DNA of 64,000 nucleotides from Imbricaverruca yamaguchii (Eukaryota; Arthropoda; Thecostraca; Neoverrucidae): NCBI GenBank assembly GCA_034440575.1, contig JAOTOL010001601.1, positions 1,232,001 to 1,296,000 of the forward strand, read 5' to 3'. Shown piece by piece: positions 1 to 11,224 of this stretch (position 1 is its first letter; each line of letters starts with the position of its first letter). The notes under the pieces were generated by a model. It saw only the letters and a program-made list of their open reading frames with translations, ran no database searches and was not told where the DNA came from. The position numbers and the translations under genes were made by a program.

Positions 1-3000
1 GGAGTGACAGCGACTGTGCGGCTCCAAAAAACCGTCTTCGGTCATCGGCGAGCAGAGGACACGAGACCAAGACGTGACGCACAGACAGTGGTGCGCGACA
101 TCGAGGGCAACTTGGCCTGTCTTCCTCACAGAGTAGATGGTGGTGTGTTGGGTGAGTGTGTCCAAGCCGAAGACGGCAGAGCACCTCTTCACGTCTCGTC
201 CGGCGGTAGGATGAGGTCCATTCTCCGAGGCATGGTTTTATCGCTCGTAGTTTGTTATCCAGCAACGTGTCCCAGGTATACTGCCATTTTTTAGAAACAA
301 AGGTCATGATTGTACGGCGATATTCTCTCGCTGGGAGCGGCATAAATCGCTGATATGGGGCTTGGGCTGCACGTTTCGCAGCAGCATCCGCTGCCTCGTT
401 TCCCCACGATGCCGACATGGCTTGGAATCCAACAGAAGGTAACAGATTTTCAAGCATGTGCTAGTGATCTGAGAAGCCGTAAGACGTCCTGTACGATGGG
501 ATCAGGTGAATTGAACTGTTTAGCGCCCAGAGACTACTGAGGGAATCAGTAAAAATAGCATGCGAGTCTTCCGGTCCTATTTCGATATAACTGAGGGCCT
601 TGATGATGGCAACCAGCTCTGACACATATACCGTTGCACGGGGTGGCAGTGAAAAAGATCTCGTCATTGGACCAATTACAAATGCACTGCCAACGCCAGT
701 ATCTGACTTTGATCCGTCTGTATAAATCTGGACGTATCCGTCAAAAGAGGCTGTGTGTTCTAGGGCATGTGACAAACGGTCGTGCGGTGTAGCATGTGCT
801 TTCTTCATCACGGAGAGCGACATGTCAATTGTTGGATGGCCCACCTGCCAAGGCGGTGTTTGTGGAAAACCGACCCGCAAAATTCCCCGCAATCGAATAT
901 CGCTATCCTCGAAGAGTCTGCGCATTCTGACGCAAAAGGGAGTGCCATGTGTGATGCGTGCTCGTTCGAATGTTGCAATCAAGCGGTGGGAGAATATGTA
1001 AGTATACGCAGGATGATCTGGGAATTGGCGCACTTTACACGCGTAGCGCATCCCGAGCATTTCGCGACGGAGCGAGAGTGGTGGCTCGTGGGCTTCAGCC
1101 AGAAGGCTCACAGAAGGTGAAGTGCGGAAAGCTCCGGTCACGATTCGGAGCGCCGAATTGTGTACCACATCCAGTGATCGCTTTTTCGTTGTGCAAGCGC
1201 TGTCATATATAGAACATGCGTAGTCGAGTTTTGAACGAACGAGAGAACGGTACAGTAGAAGCATAGTTTTCCTGTCTCCTCCGTAGGACGTGCGCCCAAC
1301 CATCTTCAGAAGGTTGAGCGATGTAAAACACTTCTCTCGGAGTGTTTTAAAATGTTCCTTGTAACTGAGACGAGCGTCAAAAGTAACTCCCAGAAACCTG
1401 ACAGCGCCCTGGAAGGGAATTGGCTGCCTATACAGCTGGAGAGCAGGATCCGGGCAGCATCTGCCGCGCCGGCAGAAATGCATCCCTACGGTTTTTGAGA
1501 CAGAAAACCGAAACCCGTTCTTGGAGCTCCACCTCTCCAAGCATGCTACCGCCAACTGAAGCTGCCGTGCCATTGCCGGTGCAGTGGATGTGCAGCACCA
1601 AATTGCGAAGTCATCCACGAACAGTGATCTACCGATATTACGCGGAATGAACTCGCAGATATCGTTGATCATGATGGCGAACAAAGCCACGCTCAACACA
1701 CTTCCCTGTGGTACCCCTTCCGTTTGTGGGTACCGATCCGACATACAGTTTCCGATCCGAACACGAAAAAAACGCCTCGACAAAAATTTCTGGAGGAAGA
1801 GGCCCATGGATCCACGAATTCCACATTTGAAGACCTTCATCAGTATGCCGTAGCGCCAGGTGGTGTCATACGCTCCGTGGATGTCGAAAAACACTGCACC
1901 AATGTGACGGTTTTGCTGGAACGCTGCACGCACCACTGTATCAAGGGCTAAAAGATGGTCAATGCTGCTGCGGTTTTTCCTAAAACCACACTGTGCGTTG
2001 TTTAAAATGTCATGTCGTTCAAGAAACCAGGTCAGACGCACGTTCACCATCTTCTCCATGAGCTTACAGAGTGATGATGTGAGTGATATTGGTCGGTAGT
2101 TTCCCGGGTCTATGCTGTCTTTTGCGGGCTTTAATATTGGGATCATAATGGCCTCACGCCAAGTGGGTGGGAAATCTCCTTTCTTCCACAGTCGGTTCAG
2201 CGTTCCCAGTACGGCATCAAGTGCACATGATGGAAGATGTTTGAGCATGTCGTTGTGTATTTGGTCGTCGCCTTCGGATACGCTCCGAAGGGTCGCAATA
2301 GCGGAACGAAGCTCAGATAGCGTGAATGGCTCGTCGTAACTTATACGTTCAGAAGTAAAAAAGTTCAGTGGCTGTCTCTCGCAAGTGGCTTTGTGACGTG
2401 TGGACAGGTGGTCATCACTGTAGCACCTACATCTGTTCGAGATTGTGCGAGCTATCTCGTTTGCCACGTTGACCGGCTGGGTGATGTCTCGGCCGGCAAC
2501 TCGTAGTAATGGCAGAGGTGTGGAGCTGTATTTACTGGCAATACGCTTAAGTCGAGACCAGACCTGAGATATGGGTGTGGAGCTTTTCAGTTTGTCCACA
2601 TAATTTCTCCATGAGACCCTCTTAGCGTCCTGGATAGTGCATCTAGCATTGGCTCGAGCCTGCCGGAAGGCGATTAGATTTTCCGTTCTACTCCTTCGGT
2701 CGAAAGCTCTAAAGGCGCGTCGCCTTGCCCGAATTGCCTGACGACACTCTTCCGTCCACCATGGAACTGGTGCGCGACGGGGAGTGCCAGATGTGCGAGG
2801 GATAAACTCAGTCACGGTCTGCACAAGCAGGTTGGTGAGCGATTCCACAGACATGGGGGTGACACCAGGCCTCAAAGTCTCCTCTAGTCGCGTCTCATAT
2901 CCTGCCCAGTCTGCCTTCCTAAAATTCCACCAGCATGGTCTGGTCCCGAGTACGGCGCCATCCTCGTAACCCAGCCACACCGGAAAGTGGTCACTCCCCA

Positions 3001-3622
3001 GAGGGTCGTCGGCCACAGACCAGCTAAAAAGTTGTGCGAGCTCAGGGCTGCACAAACTAAGATCTAGGGCAGAGGTATGGCCAGAGGGTAGCGTAAGGTG
3101 CGTCGGTGTTCCAGAATTAAGAATGCACAAGGATGCATCGTGCATCAAGGACTCCAAACACCGACCCCGTGCATTAACGTCGTCGCATCCCCATACTGTG
3201 TGGTGAGCGTTAAAATCACCTAGTAGTAATACCGGCGGTGGCAACTCTGACATCAGGCGCCGCAGCTCAGTAGAAGGGAATCCAACACCGGGTGGCAGGG
3301 ACAGTGAGCAGATAGATATAGGACGATGGTTAAAATGCACTCTTACAGCAACGGCCTGCAGCTTGGCGTGTAGCACCAATCTATGTGCAGTCACACTATG
3401 GTGGACAGCCAGCAACACTCCACCGTGTGCTACGGTGTCTGAGGGAGTGTCCTTACGAAATACTGAGTAGCATTTTAGGTTATAAGAATAGTCCGGCGTC
3501 ACCTTCGTTTCTTGGAGACAGCTGGCCGCCGGACAGTGGCGGTTTGACAGCACCCGTAGGTCTTCTTCGCTGGTCCTCAGCCCCCTACAGTTCCATTGTA
3601 AAATTGTCCCCAGTTGAACCAT
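1..3622 (-). pseudogene. LINE ORF2 endonuclease/reverse transcriptase/RNase H, frameshifted near its C-terminus
   Basis: The frame is open for 1053 codons from an ATG at 3622 to a stop at 461. Residues ~5-230 are an APE-type endonuclease (QWNCRGL, LQETK, GDFNAHH near 137, SDHFPVW). The reverse transcriptase follows, with NYRPISL, GVPQGSVLS and the catalytic FVDD box near residue 670. RNase H begins at YTDGSKSD near residue 969. The frame is lost around 494-506. RNase H continues in another frame (WIPSHVGIVG), meets a TGA near 452 and shifts again at a GGGAAACG run near 392-404. From ~290 to 1 the typical C-terminal region is readable (CRLRLGHTHPTH, then C-x2-C...H...C). The breaks lie near short homopolymers, so sequencing error is possible. 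Confidence 0.92.
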
Positions 3623-3995
3623 TTAGAATGGGTTAAAATAGGTATGGAACAGTACCACAGACGATATCACAGCTAGACACTCTCGTCGTCCAGATGTCCA
3701 TTGTAAAACTACAGTCCACAAAATGCAAACATGAACGTACCGTACTATGAAGGTAAAACAGGTGTCCTCTCACCCGGTGACCACTGACAAGATCTTGGGC
3801 CTCCCAGGCCTGGTGGCGATGGCGTCCACGAGGATGGCCGCTTGCGTCCGGTTGCCGGGGTAGGCGGATCTCTCATCTCACCCCCGCGGGGTGGTATGGG
3901 GGTGGGCCCATCACCTACCCTGTCTCTGCCGTTAGCGTGTGACTGGCATGGGAAGTTGATGATGGCGGGGGTGTCGTCGTGGGCGACTGTCCGGC

Positions 3996-5240
3996 TCACG
4001 CGCTCGGCGAGGGGTCCCTGGACCCAAACCGAGCTGCTCTACCAGACGCCCCCATGTCGGGAGCTCTCGGGTGGACCTGAACACTGGGCCCTGGTCTGGT
4101 CACCGAAGGTGCTATGACTGGTACCCGACGGGAAGTCGCACCGGTTCCTCTTGAAGTAACTGGCGACGGTTGACAGGTAGTGGTGGTTTCGGAATGTTCT
4201 GGGATGGATTGGGTGGTGGTGGTGCCGGTGGAGGTTGATGGTGAGGATTGCAGGTTGGCGTTGGAGTGCCTGCCGGGTCGCTTCGTCCGCTGGACAAGAC
4301 TCCACTCTTCCTGAGCTCGCCCTGTGGCTGGCTCCGGTGCAGTCGCTTGAGGGGCCCGCGTTGGTGAAGCACCGTGTTCTGCATCCTCGGAAGGGGGTGT
4401 ACGCTGAGATTGCCTCGTTTGGGCGGGGACAACTACGCCAAGGGAGCGGAGAAGAGCACTCAGCTGTGCGATAAGTTGTTCAGTGTTGCCTGTTGTTGCT
4501 GGAACCTGTTTGACTGATGTATTTTTAACTGTCGAGGCGTATGATACTTTCGGGTGGGATTTTTCATATAGATCCCGAGCTTCGCGGAACATAACTTTTT
4601 GCAAGTACTTAGTGGAAATAATTTCTTTTTCCTTCGAGTAACTAGGACAGGTGCGGTCAAACGAAGTATGGGGATCCTGTCCTCCGCCACAGTTCACACA
4701 CAATGGTATCTCGGTGGTGCACTGCTCGCCTGTGTGGTCGAAAGAAGCACACCTGCCACACGCGGGGCGGTTCCAACAGAATTGGCTTGTGTGGCCGTAC
4801 CTCTGACATTTGAAGCATCGCATGGGGTTGGGGATGAAAGGTCGCACCTTAACACAAATGTAACCCACCCGTGTCTGAGAGGGCAAGTCCGTCCTACTGA
4901 AGGTCAGAATGACATTGTTGGTCGGAATAAGTTCTCCACCTCTTCTCACTTTCATCTTCTTCGCCTCAGTCACTCCAAATTTTGACAACCCATCCACTAT
5001 CTCATCTTCCGGTACATCCCTGAGATCAAAGCAGTTTACCAGTCCTCTCGAAGTGTTCTTTGTTTGATGTGGTTGAGCTGTAATTGGAATTTTCACGTTG
5101 TGAGTTTCGTTTCCTTTGCGCACACTGTAAACTAGTTCGGAACAGCTTAACGCCTTTTCCGCCTGCTCCGGTATCGCAAACTCGACTTCGAGTCCACCAT
5201 CTTTCAATCTCTCGCATCGAACGAACCAAACCAAAATCAT
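3996..5240 (-). CDS. LINE ORF1, Gag-like RNA-binding protein with zinc knuckles
   Basis: An open frame of 414 codons encodes the nucleic-acid chaperone that packages LINE RNA in I-type elements. Near residues 140-185 there are two canonical C-x2-C-x4-H-x4-C knuckles (starting CFKCQRYGH and CGRCASFDH) and a third, looser one (CVNCGG...H...C). The C-terminal half is rich in Ser, Thr, Pro and Gln and looks disordered. No RRM or esterase signature was recognised. The true start is uncertain: the first in-frame ATG is at 5240, but the segment upstream (5241-5640) is GC-rich and may be 5' UTR or an earlier part of ORF1 lost by frameshift. Confidence 0.88.
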   Translation of the reverse strand: MILVWFVRCERLKDGGLEVEFAIPEQAEKALSCSELVYSVRKGNETHNVKIPITAQPHQTKNTSRGLVNCFDLRDVPEDEIVDGLSKFGVTEAKKMKVRRGGELIPTNNVILTFSRTDLPSQTRVGYICVKVRPFIPNPMRCFKCQRYGHTSQFCWNRPACGRCASFDHTGEQCTTEIPLCVNCGGGQDPHTSFDRTCPSYSKEKEIISTKYLQKVMFREARDLYEKSHPKVSYASTVKNTSVKQVPATTGNTEQLIAQLSALLRSLGVVVPAQTRQSQRTPPSEDAEHGASPTRAPQATAPEPATGRAQEEWSLVQRTKRPGRHSNANLQSSPSTSTGTTTTQSIPEHSETTTTCQPSPVTSRGTGATSRRVPVIAPSVTRPGPSVQVHPRAPDMGASGRAARFGSRDPSPSA

Positions 5241-5660
5241 ACCAAAGAGGTGTGCTGGTACCCCGTCACAACTAGCACCGTGCGACGGGGGACTTCAACC
5301 TCCAGGACTCCGTCAACCCCGGGGGACGGGCCAAGGGGGCGCGGCTACCCCGATAAAACCGAGCTGGTAGGCAGGACCGGGGAAGTTGCCCTGCCTGCTC
5401 ATAATAGGGATAGTTGGTGTTGTAGGGCTAGGTGAAGGACAAGGATTGGGATGAGATGAGCATTATAATGGGGGCGCATGGATGGAAGGACGAGTGAGGC
5501 ACTCTTAGTCTGACCTCTCCCCGGCCGCCTGGTGGTCTGGCCGCCGGATCCTTGAGGCACGCAATCCCCACCACCATGGAAAGGTGATGCCTCATCGGGG
5601 GAATGAGTATGGTGGGTGCCCGAATAAAATAATACCGGGGACCGCCCCCCCCCCCCCCTC
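5241..5660 (-). other. probable LINE 5' UTR / junction region
   Basis: GC-rich sequence lies upstream of LINE ORF1 and ends in an uninterrupted run of 14 C (about 5646-5659). No convincing coding frame continues through it. It is best read as the 5' untranslated region and internal promoter of the LINE, but the true 5' terminus and any target-site duplication could not be identified. Confidence 0.4.
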
Positions 5661-5689
5661 ACACCAGTGCTGCAACACAAGAATTCAGG

Positions 5690-6560
5690 AGACTCAAGAT
5701 TGAAGTCGGGCGCCCCCAAAATCAACTCGAGCCCGCAACATTGTCCTGGGTTCACGAAACGCGTCAAGCCCTCCAAAATTGGCGAAGGCCCTACAGGTCA
5801 CACTGGGGGCCAACAATTGCACTGCCCCCACCCCACAGATTGCACCTGAACCCAAGCCAAGTGAAGCCGGGTCCAACAAATCGATCCAAGCCCAGTACAT
5901 CATTCTGAGACACAAAAACCGCTACAACAGACCTCAAACACGTCAAGCCCAGGAAAAAAACTTGCCGGAGTCCCGTCAAATCACGTTGTGGGTCGAAACA
6001 ATCATATCGGGATATAAAAATCGCGACGGGGCCTGGAAAAGGTAATTAGCTAGTTAATAGGGCTTTAGGGCTTTAGGGGCCTGGAAAAAATCAAACGGAA
6101 ACGAGGGAAAACAACTTACACGAGACAAAACAATCCATTGGGAGCCCCACAAATTTCACCCAAAAAAAACTGGGAATCCGAAAAAATGCAGACCAGCGCC
6201 CCAGAGAAATCGTACCGGGGTCAAAATAGCATGAAAAGAAAAACATCATGTCGGGGCTCGAAAAACCGAGCCGAGCCAACAAACGTTATGCCAGGAACAC
6301 AAAAATCGATTAGGACTCAGTCAATAATCAGAAGAGGTCCCAAAAATCATGCCGGGTCCACACAACTGGTGTACGGGCCGCGAAAACTGCCACCTGGTCC
6401 GGAAAAAGTCGCACCGATAAATCACACCGGGGACCTGGCATATCGACCCGGACTCCGAAAAAAATATTGCAAGAGGTCCCGGAAAAACCTCGTGTCGCGG
6501 CCCCCAAAAGTCGCTCCAGTACCCCATAAATTCCGTCAGGGCTTACAGAGGTCAGCGGGA
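5690..6560. repeat. degenerate ~21-bp minisatellite, locus 1
   Basis: Strongly diverged tandem units of about 20-21 bp, each built on AAAATCGC(A/G)C(C/T)GGG followed by a C/G-rich half (GGGCCCC type). They read here as, for example, AAAATCATGCCGGGTCC and AAAAGTCGCACCG. The same unit fills 14960-17520. Open frames in this stretch (for example 6138-6617) arise because the unit lacks stop codons in some phases and are not genes. Confidence 0.7.
6040..6085 (-). repeat. short SINE-tail-like fragment (GGGCTTTAGGG module)
   Basis: Contains TAATTAGCTAGTTAATAGGG followed by CTTTAGGGCTTTAGGGG. It matches a module (TTAGTTATTTGGGCTTTAGG then GCGCATCGAC) seen again near 11388, 20522, 21626, 36878 and 37922, probably the conserved 3' end of a third SINE family. 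Confidence 0.4.
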
Positions 6561-6650
6561 CCAGACAGCTTAAACACTCGTCTTTGTCGTGAGGAATTGT
6601 TACTGACAGCAACATGACCTTAGGGCTAATAGTTCACTAGCCAACTGACT

Positions 6651-6652
<2 letters not shown>

Positions 6653-6714
<62 letters not shown>

Positions 6715-6771
6715 TATATACATATATACATATATACATATATACATGTACATATACATATACAACATATA
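6653..6771. repeat. (TA)n microsatellite
   Basis: A nearly pure TA dinucleotide run of about 60 bp grading into TACATA variants. Transcription through it would give a self-complementary hairpin. Confidence 0.95.
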
Positions 6772-7827
6772 CACAAAAATGTATACATATAGAATTTAGG
6801 TGTGTGTGTGTGTATGCATGTTGCTTTACCGATACGTTATATTCAAATGTACCTTAAAACGGTTGTTATTGAAATTAGGCACTTATACACGAAGCCAAAT
6901 TCAATTATCCGTTCTATTTGCCCTTATAACATATTTTACGGCACCATGACTCCTTTACGTTCCAGAGAACCTCTCATGCTCCCGTAACCCTCTTAGGCAT
7001 CAATAGCCCTCTCAGGCACCAGGGGATATACAATTTCAGGAGTCCGACCATCTTCAGATCGAGCTTCAGGATCTCTTGCCAGTTGCGAGACTTAATAAAC
7101 TGACTAATAAACTGAGTTGCGAGGCCTAGCAAACCGTGGAAAGGCCGAATGCGAATCTAGGGAACTTGGCGCCTAGTTGGCACCTGAGACGCGAACATTC
7201 CTCCAAGGCCTGAAAAAAAAACATGAAGTCACAACAGTTACGATTGCTTTGTTACTTGTGGTACTGTCACAACAGTTATGGTTTATTTGCTTGCTACAGC
7301 AGAATGGTTGTAACTTTGCTTATAAGTGTGCGCCCCGCCTCGTACCTGTTCGGTATTCACAAAACTTTCAGGAGGAAAAGGTTTGATGCCGGAAACGAAC
7401 AAGATTCAAGTTGATTCGCGAGCGATGGGCCGTCAGTTTGGTCACTTGTTGGTCACAACAAGTGACCAAACCGTCAGTTTGGTCACAACACTGGGCCATT
7501 GTTGTGTCCGCCGGCTCGGCTGGCTCGGTTGGCCATAGCCTCGGGGCATGTGCGCGGTGGTGCCGGCCCGGCCGGGGCAGGCCAAGGGCAGACAGTGTGC
7601 GACGCCAGCGGGGTGCGGATGGTGGTCCTGTGCGTGTGACAAACGCGCCACGGTGGCGACAGAATCATTGTTAGAGACAGCCATCACGAAGTAACTGCGG
7701 ACCATAACGGGTTCTAGATGGCGCCACGACGGCTGACTGGAAGTATGTGGGAGTGCGCCTGCTGACGAAGCTGGACGACGTATCTCCGTAATGTTGACCG
7801 TCCTGTGGCATAGTGATCGGTCAGGGA
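6772..7827. other. intergenic, no gene recognised
   Basis: Mixed-composition sequence with short open frames only. A small direct and inverted duplication of TTTGGTCAC / GTGACCAAA lies at 7437-7492. No splice-compatible conserved coding segment was seen. Confidence 0.5.
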
Positions 7828-7838
7828 AGGTCAGCAGG

Positions 7839-8002
7839 GGACGAGTAGTCTATGGGTAAGCTGCTCGTCTCACAATCGATAGGATGTGGGTTCGAGTCTC
7901 ACCTGTCGCTACTCTTCGCTCGCGACCAATCGATGTGAGATATTGGTGACGCTACATGACTCAACGGTCGATGTGTCGCAAAACCAATAACCAACCAACC
8001 AG
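7839..8002 (+). mobile_element. tRNA-derived SINE, family B, full-length copy
   Basis: A 164-bp element flanked by a perfect 11-bp target duplication AGGTCAGCAGG (7828-7838 and 8003-8013). The head resembles a tRNA: GGACGAGTAGTCTA, a box-A-like stretch, and box B GGTTCGAGTCT near 7891. The body is unrelated and the tail is CCAATAACCAACCAACC-like. Homologous copies lie on the minus strand at 18508-18669 and 37646-37811. It is non-coding and would depend on a LINE for mobility. The parent tRNA could not be named with confidence. Confidence 0.85.
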
Positions 8003-8013
8003 AGGTCAGCAGG

Positions 8014-8861
8014 CAGGACAGGTCAGACACGTGCCGCCAGCCGCCCGGTGACATTCACCAGAGCACCTTCCATCGTCAACGTCATTGTCGGTGGCGAAAT
8101 GTCGATGCATTTAGCTGACGTCATGGTGTGACGTCATCGCATCACCTGGTCAGCGGTGTGTCCAGACCAGCCACTGGGTATGACGTCACTCGGAAATGCC
8201 GCTGCGCCACCGGGTCTACTTTCCCGATGTAAGTTTCCTGCCAGAGTCAGCGCCTTATCTCCGTAATGTGGTTTAGGTGTCGCAGCACAACGCTGCAAAC
8301 TGGGTTAAACTATCCCTCCAGTTTCGGCTCAGACTACCTTCGACATGACAGATAAAGCGCAACTTTTAGCCTGACAAAACATGTAGCCATGAGTCGAATT
8401 CCCAACGATGATCGCATAGGTTAACCACCTAAGTGATGTAGATCATCGTGCAGTGTGTCTAAATTCGGCTTTACTTAGCCGTTGGAAGTGACTGGAAGAT
8501 CTGCAAATTTTGTTATCGGAAATGTAGCAAAAACGCCAAATGGCACACGCCTAACATGTACGCATGCAACTACATCACACGAGTATGAGACTGTGGTTTA
8601 CCACCTAGCAGCATTTCAAAGGTATGTGAGCGGCTATTGAACGCCATTCTTGCCAGCTGCTCTTTACTATCGCGTACTTGTCTGATGCAGACCGATGGAA
8701 GATGTCAATGGACAAATAAACATCCGACTTTGGATGCAAACATTTCCCCTCTTACGTGATGCTTTACGCCTAAGCTTCCGGATTTGGGCCCACTGTCATC
8801 TTGTGTCGCCTGCTCCCGTTTCAAGCTATGCAAAGCCATGCCAAAGAAGGTGGCTCAGCTG
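8014..8861. other. intergenic, no gene recognised
   Basis: Unique-looking sequence with several TGACGTCA-type half palindromes (8105-8190). No coding, RNA or repeat feature could be supported. Confidence 0.5.
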
Positions 8862-9003
8862 TTTGTTTGTTTATTGGGTGGTTCACGACGCACTTTATAC
8901 ACATTCACGGCTAATGGCACCGCCCACACTGTTTCGCCGGTGGGCCGCGGGATTGAGAAATGTCTGGAGCGGCGCTAGTGTCGCACCCGAGACCTTTGGT
9001 GGT
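8862..9003 (-). mobile_element. tRNA-Ser/Leu-like SINE, family A, 5'-truncated copy
   Basis: Matches the full copies at 36160-36344 and 49787-49968. It carries the body (GCCCACACTGTTTCGCCGGT core, GGGCCGCGGGATTG) and, on the minus strand, an AATAAACAAAC-type tail, but it stops before the tRNA-like head. No convincing target duplication was found. Confidence 0.8.
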
Positions 9004-9335
9004 TAGGCTGGAGCAGAGCGAAAGTCGGGGCATGCATCCGCCCAGGACACCACATTGTGGCACTCTGACAAACATGACGCTGTCAAATAAGAACACCGAA
9101 GAACCTTCCTGTTGATTGGAGCAGCATTTGCCTCCCATATAGCTGGATTGTAGGGAGACAACTTCGACGGCGGCGAAGTGCGATGCGGCCTTCTCTGTAG
9201 AACCGGTCGCCATCTAGGATACCCTTGCAGATGGTAAACGGCAGCTGTATTTGCCTCGACAGGCACAATGCATGCGATTGCAAATTGCAACATAATCAAC
9301 AAGAAGATACTTCCCGATACCATACGGTGAACCAT
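9003..9335 (-). CDS. candidate small secreted protein (uncertain)
   Basis: A 110-codon frame from the ATG at 9335. It starts MVHRMVSGSIFLLIMLQFAI and runs hydrophobic to about residue 27 (ending VPVEA), which looks like a cleavable signal peptide. Then come a basic stretch (YPRWRPVLQRRPHR) and a Cys-containing C-terminus with C-x6-C (CSYLTASC) and two further Cys. The stop sits at the edge of a SINE, so the 3' end may be artefactual or beyond an intron. It resembles in layout a neuropeptide or venom-type precursor, but no family was recognised. It may be a chance ORF. Confidence 0.22.
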   Translation of the reverse strand: MVHRMVSGSIFLLIMLQFAIACIVPVEANTAAVYHLQGYPRWRPVLQRRPHRTSPPSKLSPYNPAIWEANAAPINRKVLRCSYLTASCLSECHNVVSWADACPDFRSAPA

Positions 9336-9419
9336 TTCCGACGCCTTGCATCCTCGAGAACAAGACAACACGCGAAATGCCCCCACGAGGAGCACAGTTC
9401 ACTTGGGGGAAGTATCTGA

Positions 9420-10600
9420 TGTTACATGTTCCACCCAGACGAGAAGCGTACTATCATCCAGAATATTCGTCAAAAAGGTAATAATTAAACCGCGCACGCC
9501 AGCCTTTCAATGAATGAAAAGGATACCTCGTGGCGCCTTGCGGTGTCGTAGGCACCTTCGATATGGGAAAATATCACCTATACGTCGCTTTTCCATAAAG
9601 CTGACTCGAATGACTGCATCTAACGTTAAAAGATGGTCAACTAGAGTGGCATTTTCCAAAAACCGCAACAGATTCGCTCCCCCAGGAACAATTTAAGCCC
9701 TGAGGTGACGAGCTTCCACCATCAGTTTCTTGGGAGATCACCTAAGAGAAGTCGGTCGATAATATAAAGGATCAAAACCACCCGTGCCAGGTATAAATCA
9801 TGGGATAACGGTAACTCCCGCCAATAAGGTGTGAAATCTCCCCTGTCTCAAACAGCATTAAATTTGATACGTATTTGAAGTGTGCTCAACATATGTAGGC
9901 CTGACAATGTCTTTCAATGCATGTTTTCTTATCGTAATACACATGAACGATGTTTGAGTGAGGGAGGTTCTTGTTGTTACCTTTCGCACCACTTTATGAT
10001 GATTTCACTACAAGAAGAGAACTATGTAATTTGCTCATGTGGGCGATAAATCCAAAATCAAGCCAACGAAAGCTGGTGGGTGTCATATTTAATATAGCTA
10101 GCTAATGAAACATTAACGCTAAACGATGTCGACCATTTCTTATTTAAAATGTCCCGTCGACGACAGAAACCTTTCAAGGAAGGAATACCATGCTTGACAG
10201 TTGAAGGAATACCCATTAAAATGAATCAAGCGACCGGAACTTAGTATGGTGCAGCTTCGTGATAAAAACCGCATATCAAGGTAAAACTCAGTCGTTCTGC
10301 GCCCTCGCTTCAAAAACAAGCGCATTACTTCAGCGTGTATTAAGCCGACGCACCTGGCGCAGAAAGCGGTAATATCAAAACAGAATATTCCATTCGTTAT
10401 ACAAACTCTCAATCAGACTGCATACCTACCCCACCAACGCAACACACGCCTAAACAAGCGACATGCTGACATGCTCGTCAAAACCATCTCGTATTGCACC
10501 TGTTTCGTTCAGAGATCTGGCTCTGGTCCCACGACGGTATTAGCACAGATAGACAACGCAACGGCAGTCTGTTGTATCTTCCATCGCCATCATCTGTTGA
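9420..10600. other. intergenic, no gene recognised
   Basis: Unique-looking sequence without a long frame, splice-flanked conserved peptide, or repeat family shared with the rest of the window. Confidence 0.45.
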
Positions 10601-10616
10601 ATGTCATACTAGCGGA

Positions 10617-10930
10617 CCAACACTGTCAGACTGCCTGCTGGCGGACCGCCACCGCCAGACTGCATACCGGTGGATCGCCACCGCCAGACTGCCTACCGGT
10701 GGATCGCCACCGCCAGACTGCATACTGGTGGGTCGCCACCGCCAGACTGCATACCGGTGGATCGCCACCGCCAGACTGCATACTGGTGTGCCGCCACTGT
10801 CAGACTGCCTGCTGGCGGACCGCCACCACCAGACTGCCTACTGGTGTGCCGCCACTGTCAGACTGACTGCTGGCGGACCGCCACCACCAGACTGCCTACT
10901 GGCGGACTGCCACCGCCAGACTGCACCGCT
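10617..10930. repeat. 29-bp minisatellite, about 10-11 units
   Basis: Tandem units of 29 bp begin CAGACTGC(A/C)TAC and end GGATCGCCACCGC, with two alternating variants (GGTGGATCG and GGCGGACCG / GGTGTGCCG). Because 29 is not a multiple of three, all forward frames stay open and give the Arg/Thr/Pro-rich frames seen here, which are not genes. Confidence 0.92.
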
Positions 10931-11224
10931 CCCATTTCCCCAGACTGTGATATTGGCCGGCGTGCGGTGCCGGTGTCGGCTGTACAAGCGAAGCTCCACT
11001 ACATTACCACGGCTAATAAACGAGGGGGCGTCGGCAGGTGAGCCGATGTCGGGTCAGCCGTGAGCGGGACTCCGGGTCGCTCAGTGGGCACGAGCCGGCA
11101 GCACCAGGCCGCGACACTCGCCGAAGCCCACTCTGACGTCGTCGCCGCGGCAGAAACCTGCCGACACATGCGGAGAGCGTGATTGTGGCTGACTCGGGGC
11201 TCCGTGGAGACTGGCACGGGTAAC

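Larger units (their letters stand above)
1..5240 (-). mobile_element. I-group-like non-LTR retrotransposon (LINE), 3' end outside window
   Basis: Two consecutive minus-strand frames form an autonomous LINE: ORF1 (3996-5240) with CCHC zinc knuckles and ORF2 (3622 down through position 1) with AP-endonuclease, reverse transcriptase, RNase H and a C-terminal Cys/His segment. An RNase H after the RT together with a three-knuckle ORF1 is typical of the I group (I, Nimb and relatives); the exact clade needs an RT tree. A 373-bp spacer (3623-3995) separates the ORFs. The coding sequence still runs at base 1, so the 3' UTR and tail lie to the left. ORF2 is broken in its RNase H part, so this copy is probably dead. 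Confidence 0.93.

Noticed and set aside
7839..7915. Possible genuine tRNA gene
   Set aside because: The tRNA-like head is fused to a repeated body with target duplications and cannot form a clean cloverleaf by eye, so it is a SINE.
10494..11063. Arg/Thr/Pro-rich frames in three phases
   Set aside because: Translations of the 29-bp minisatellite.
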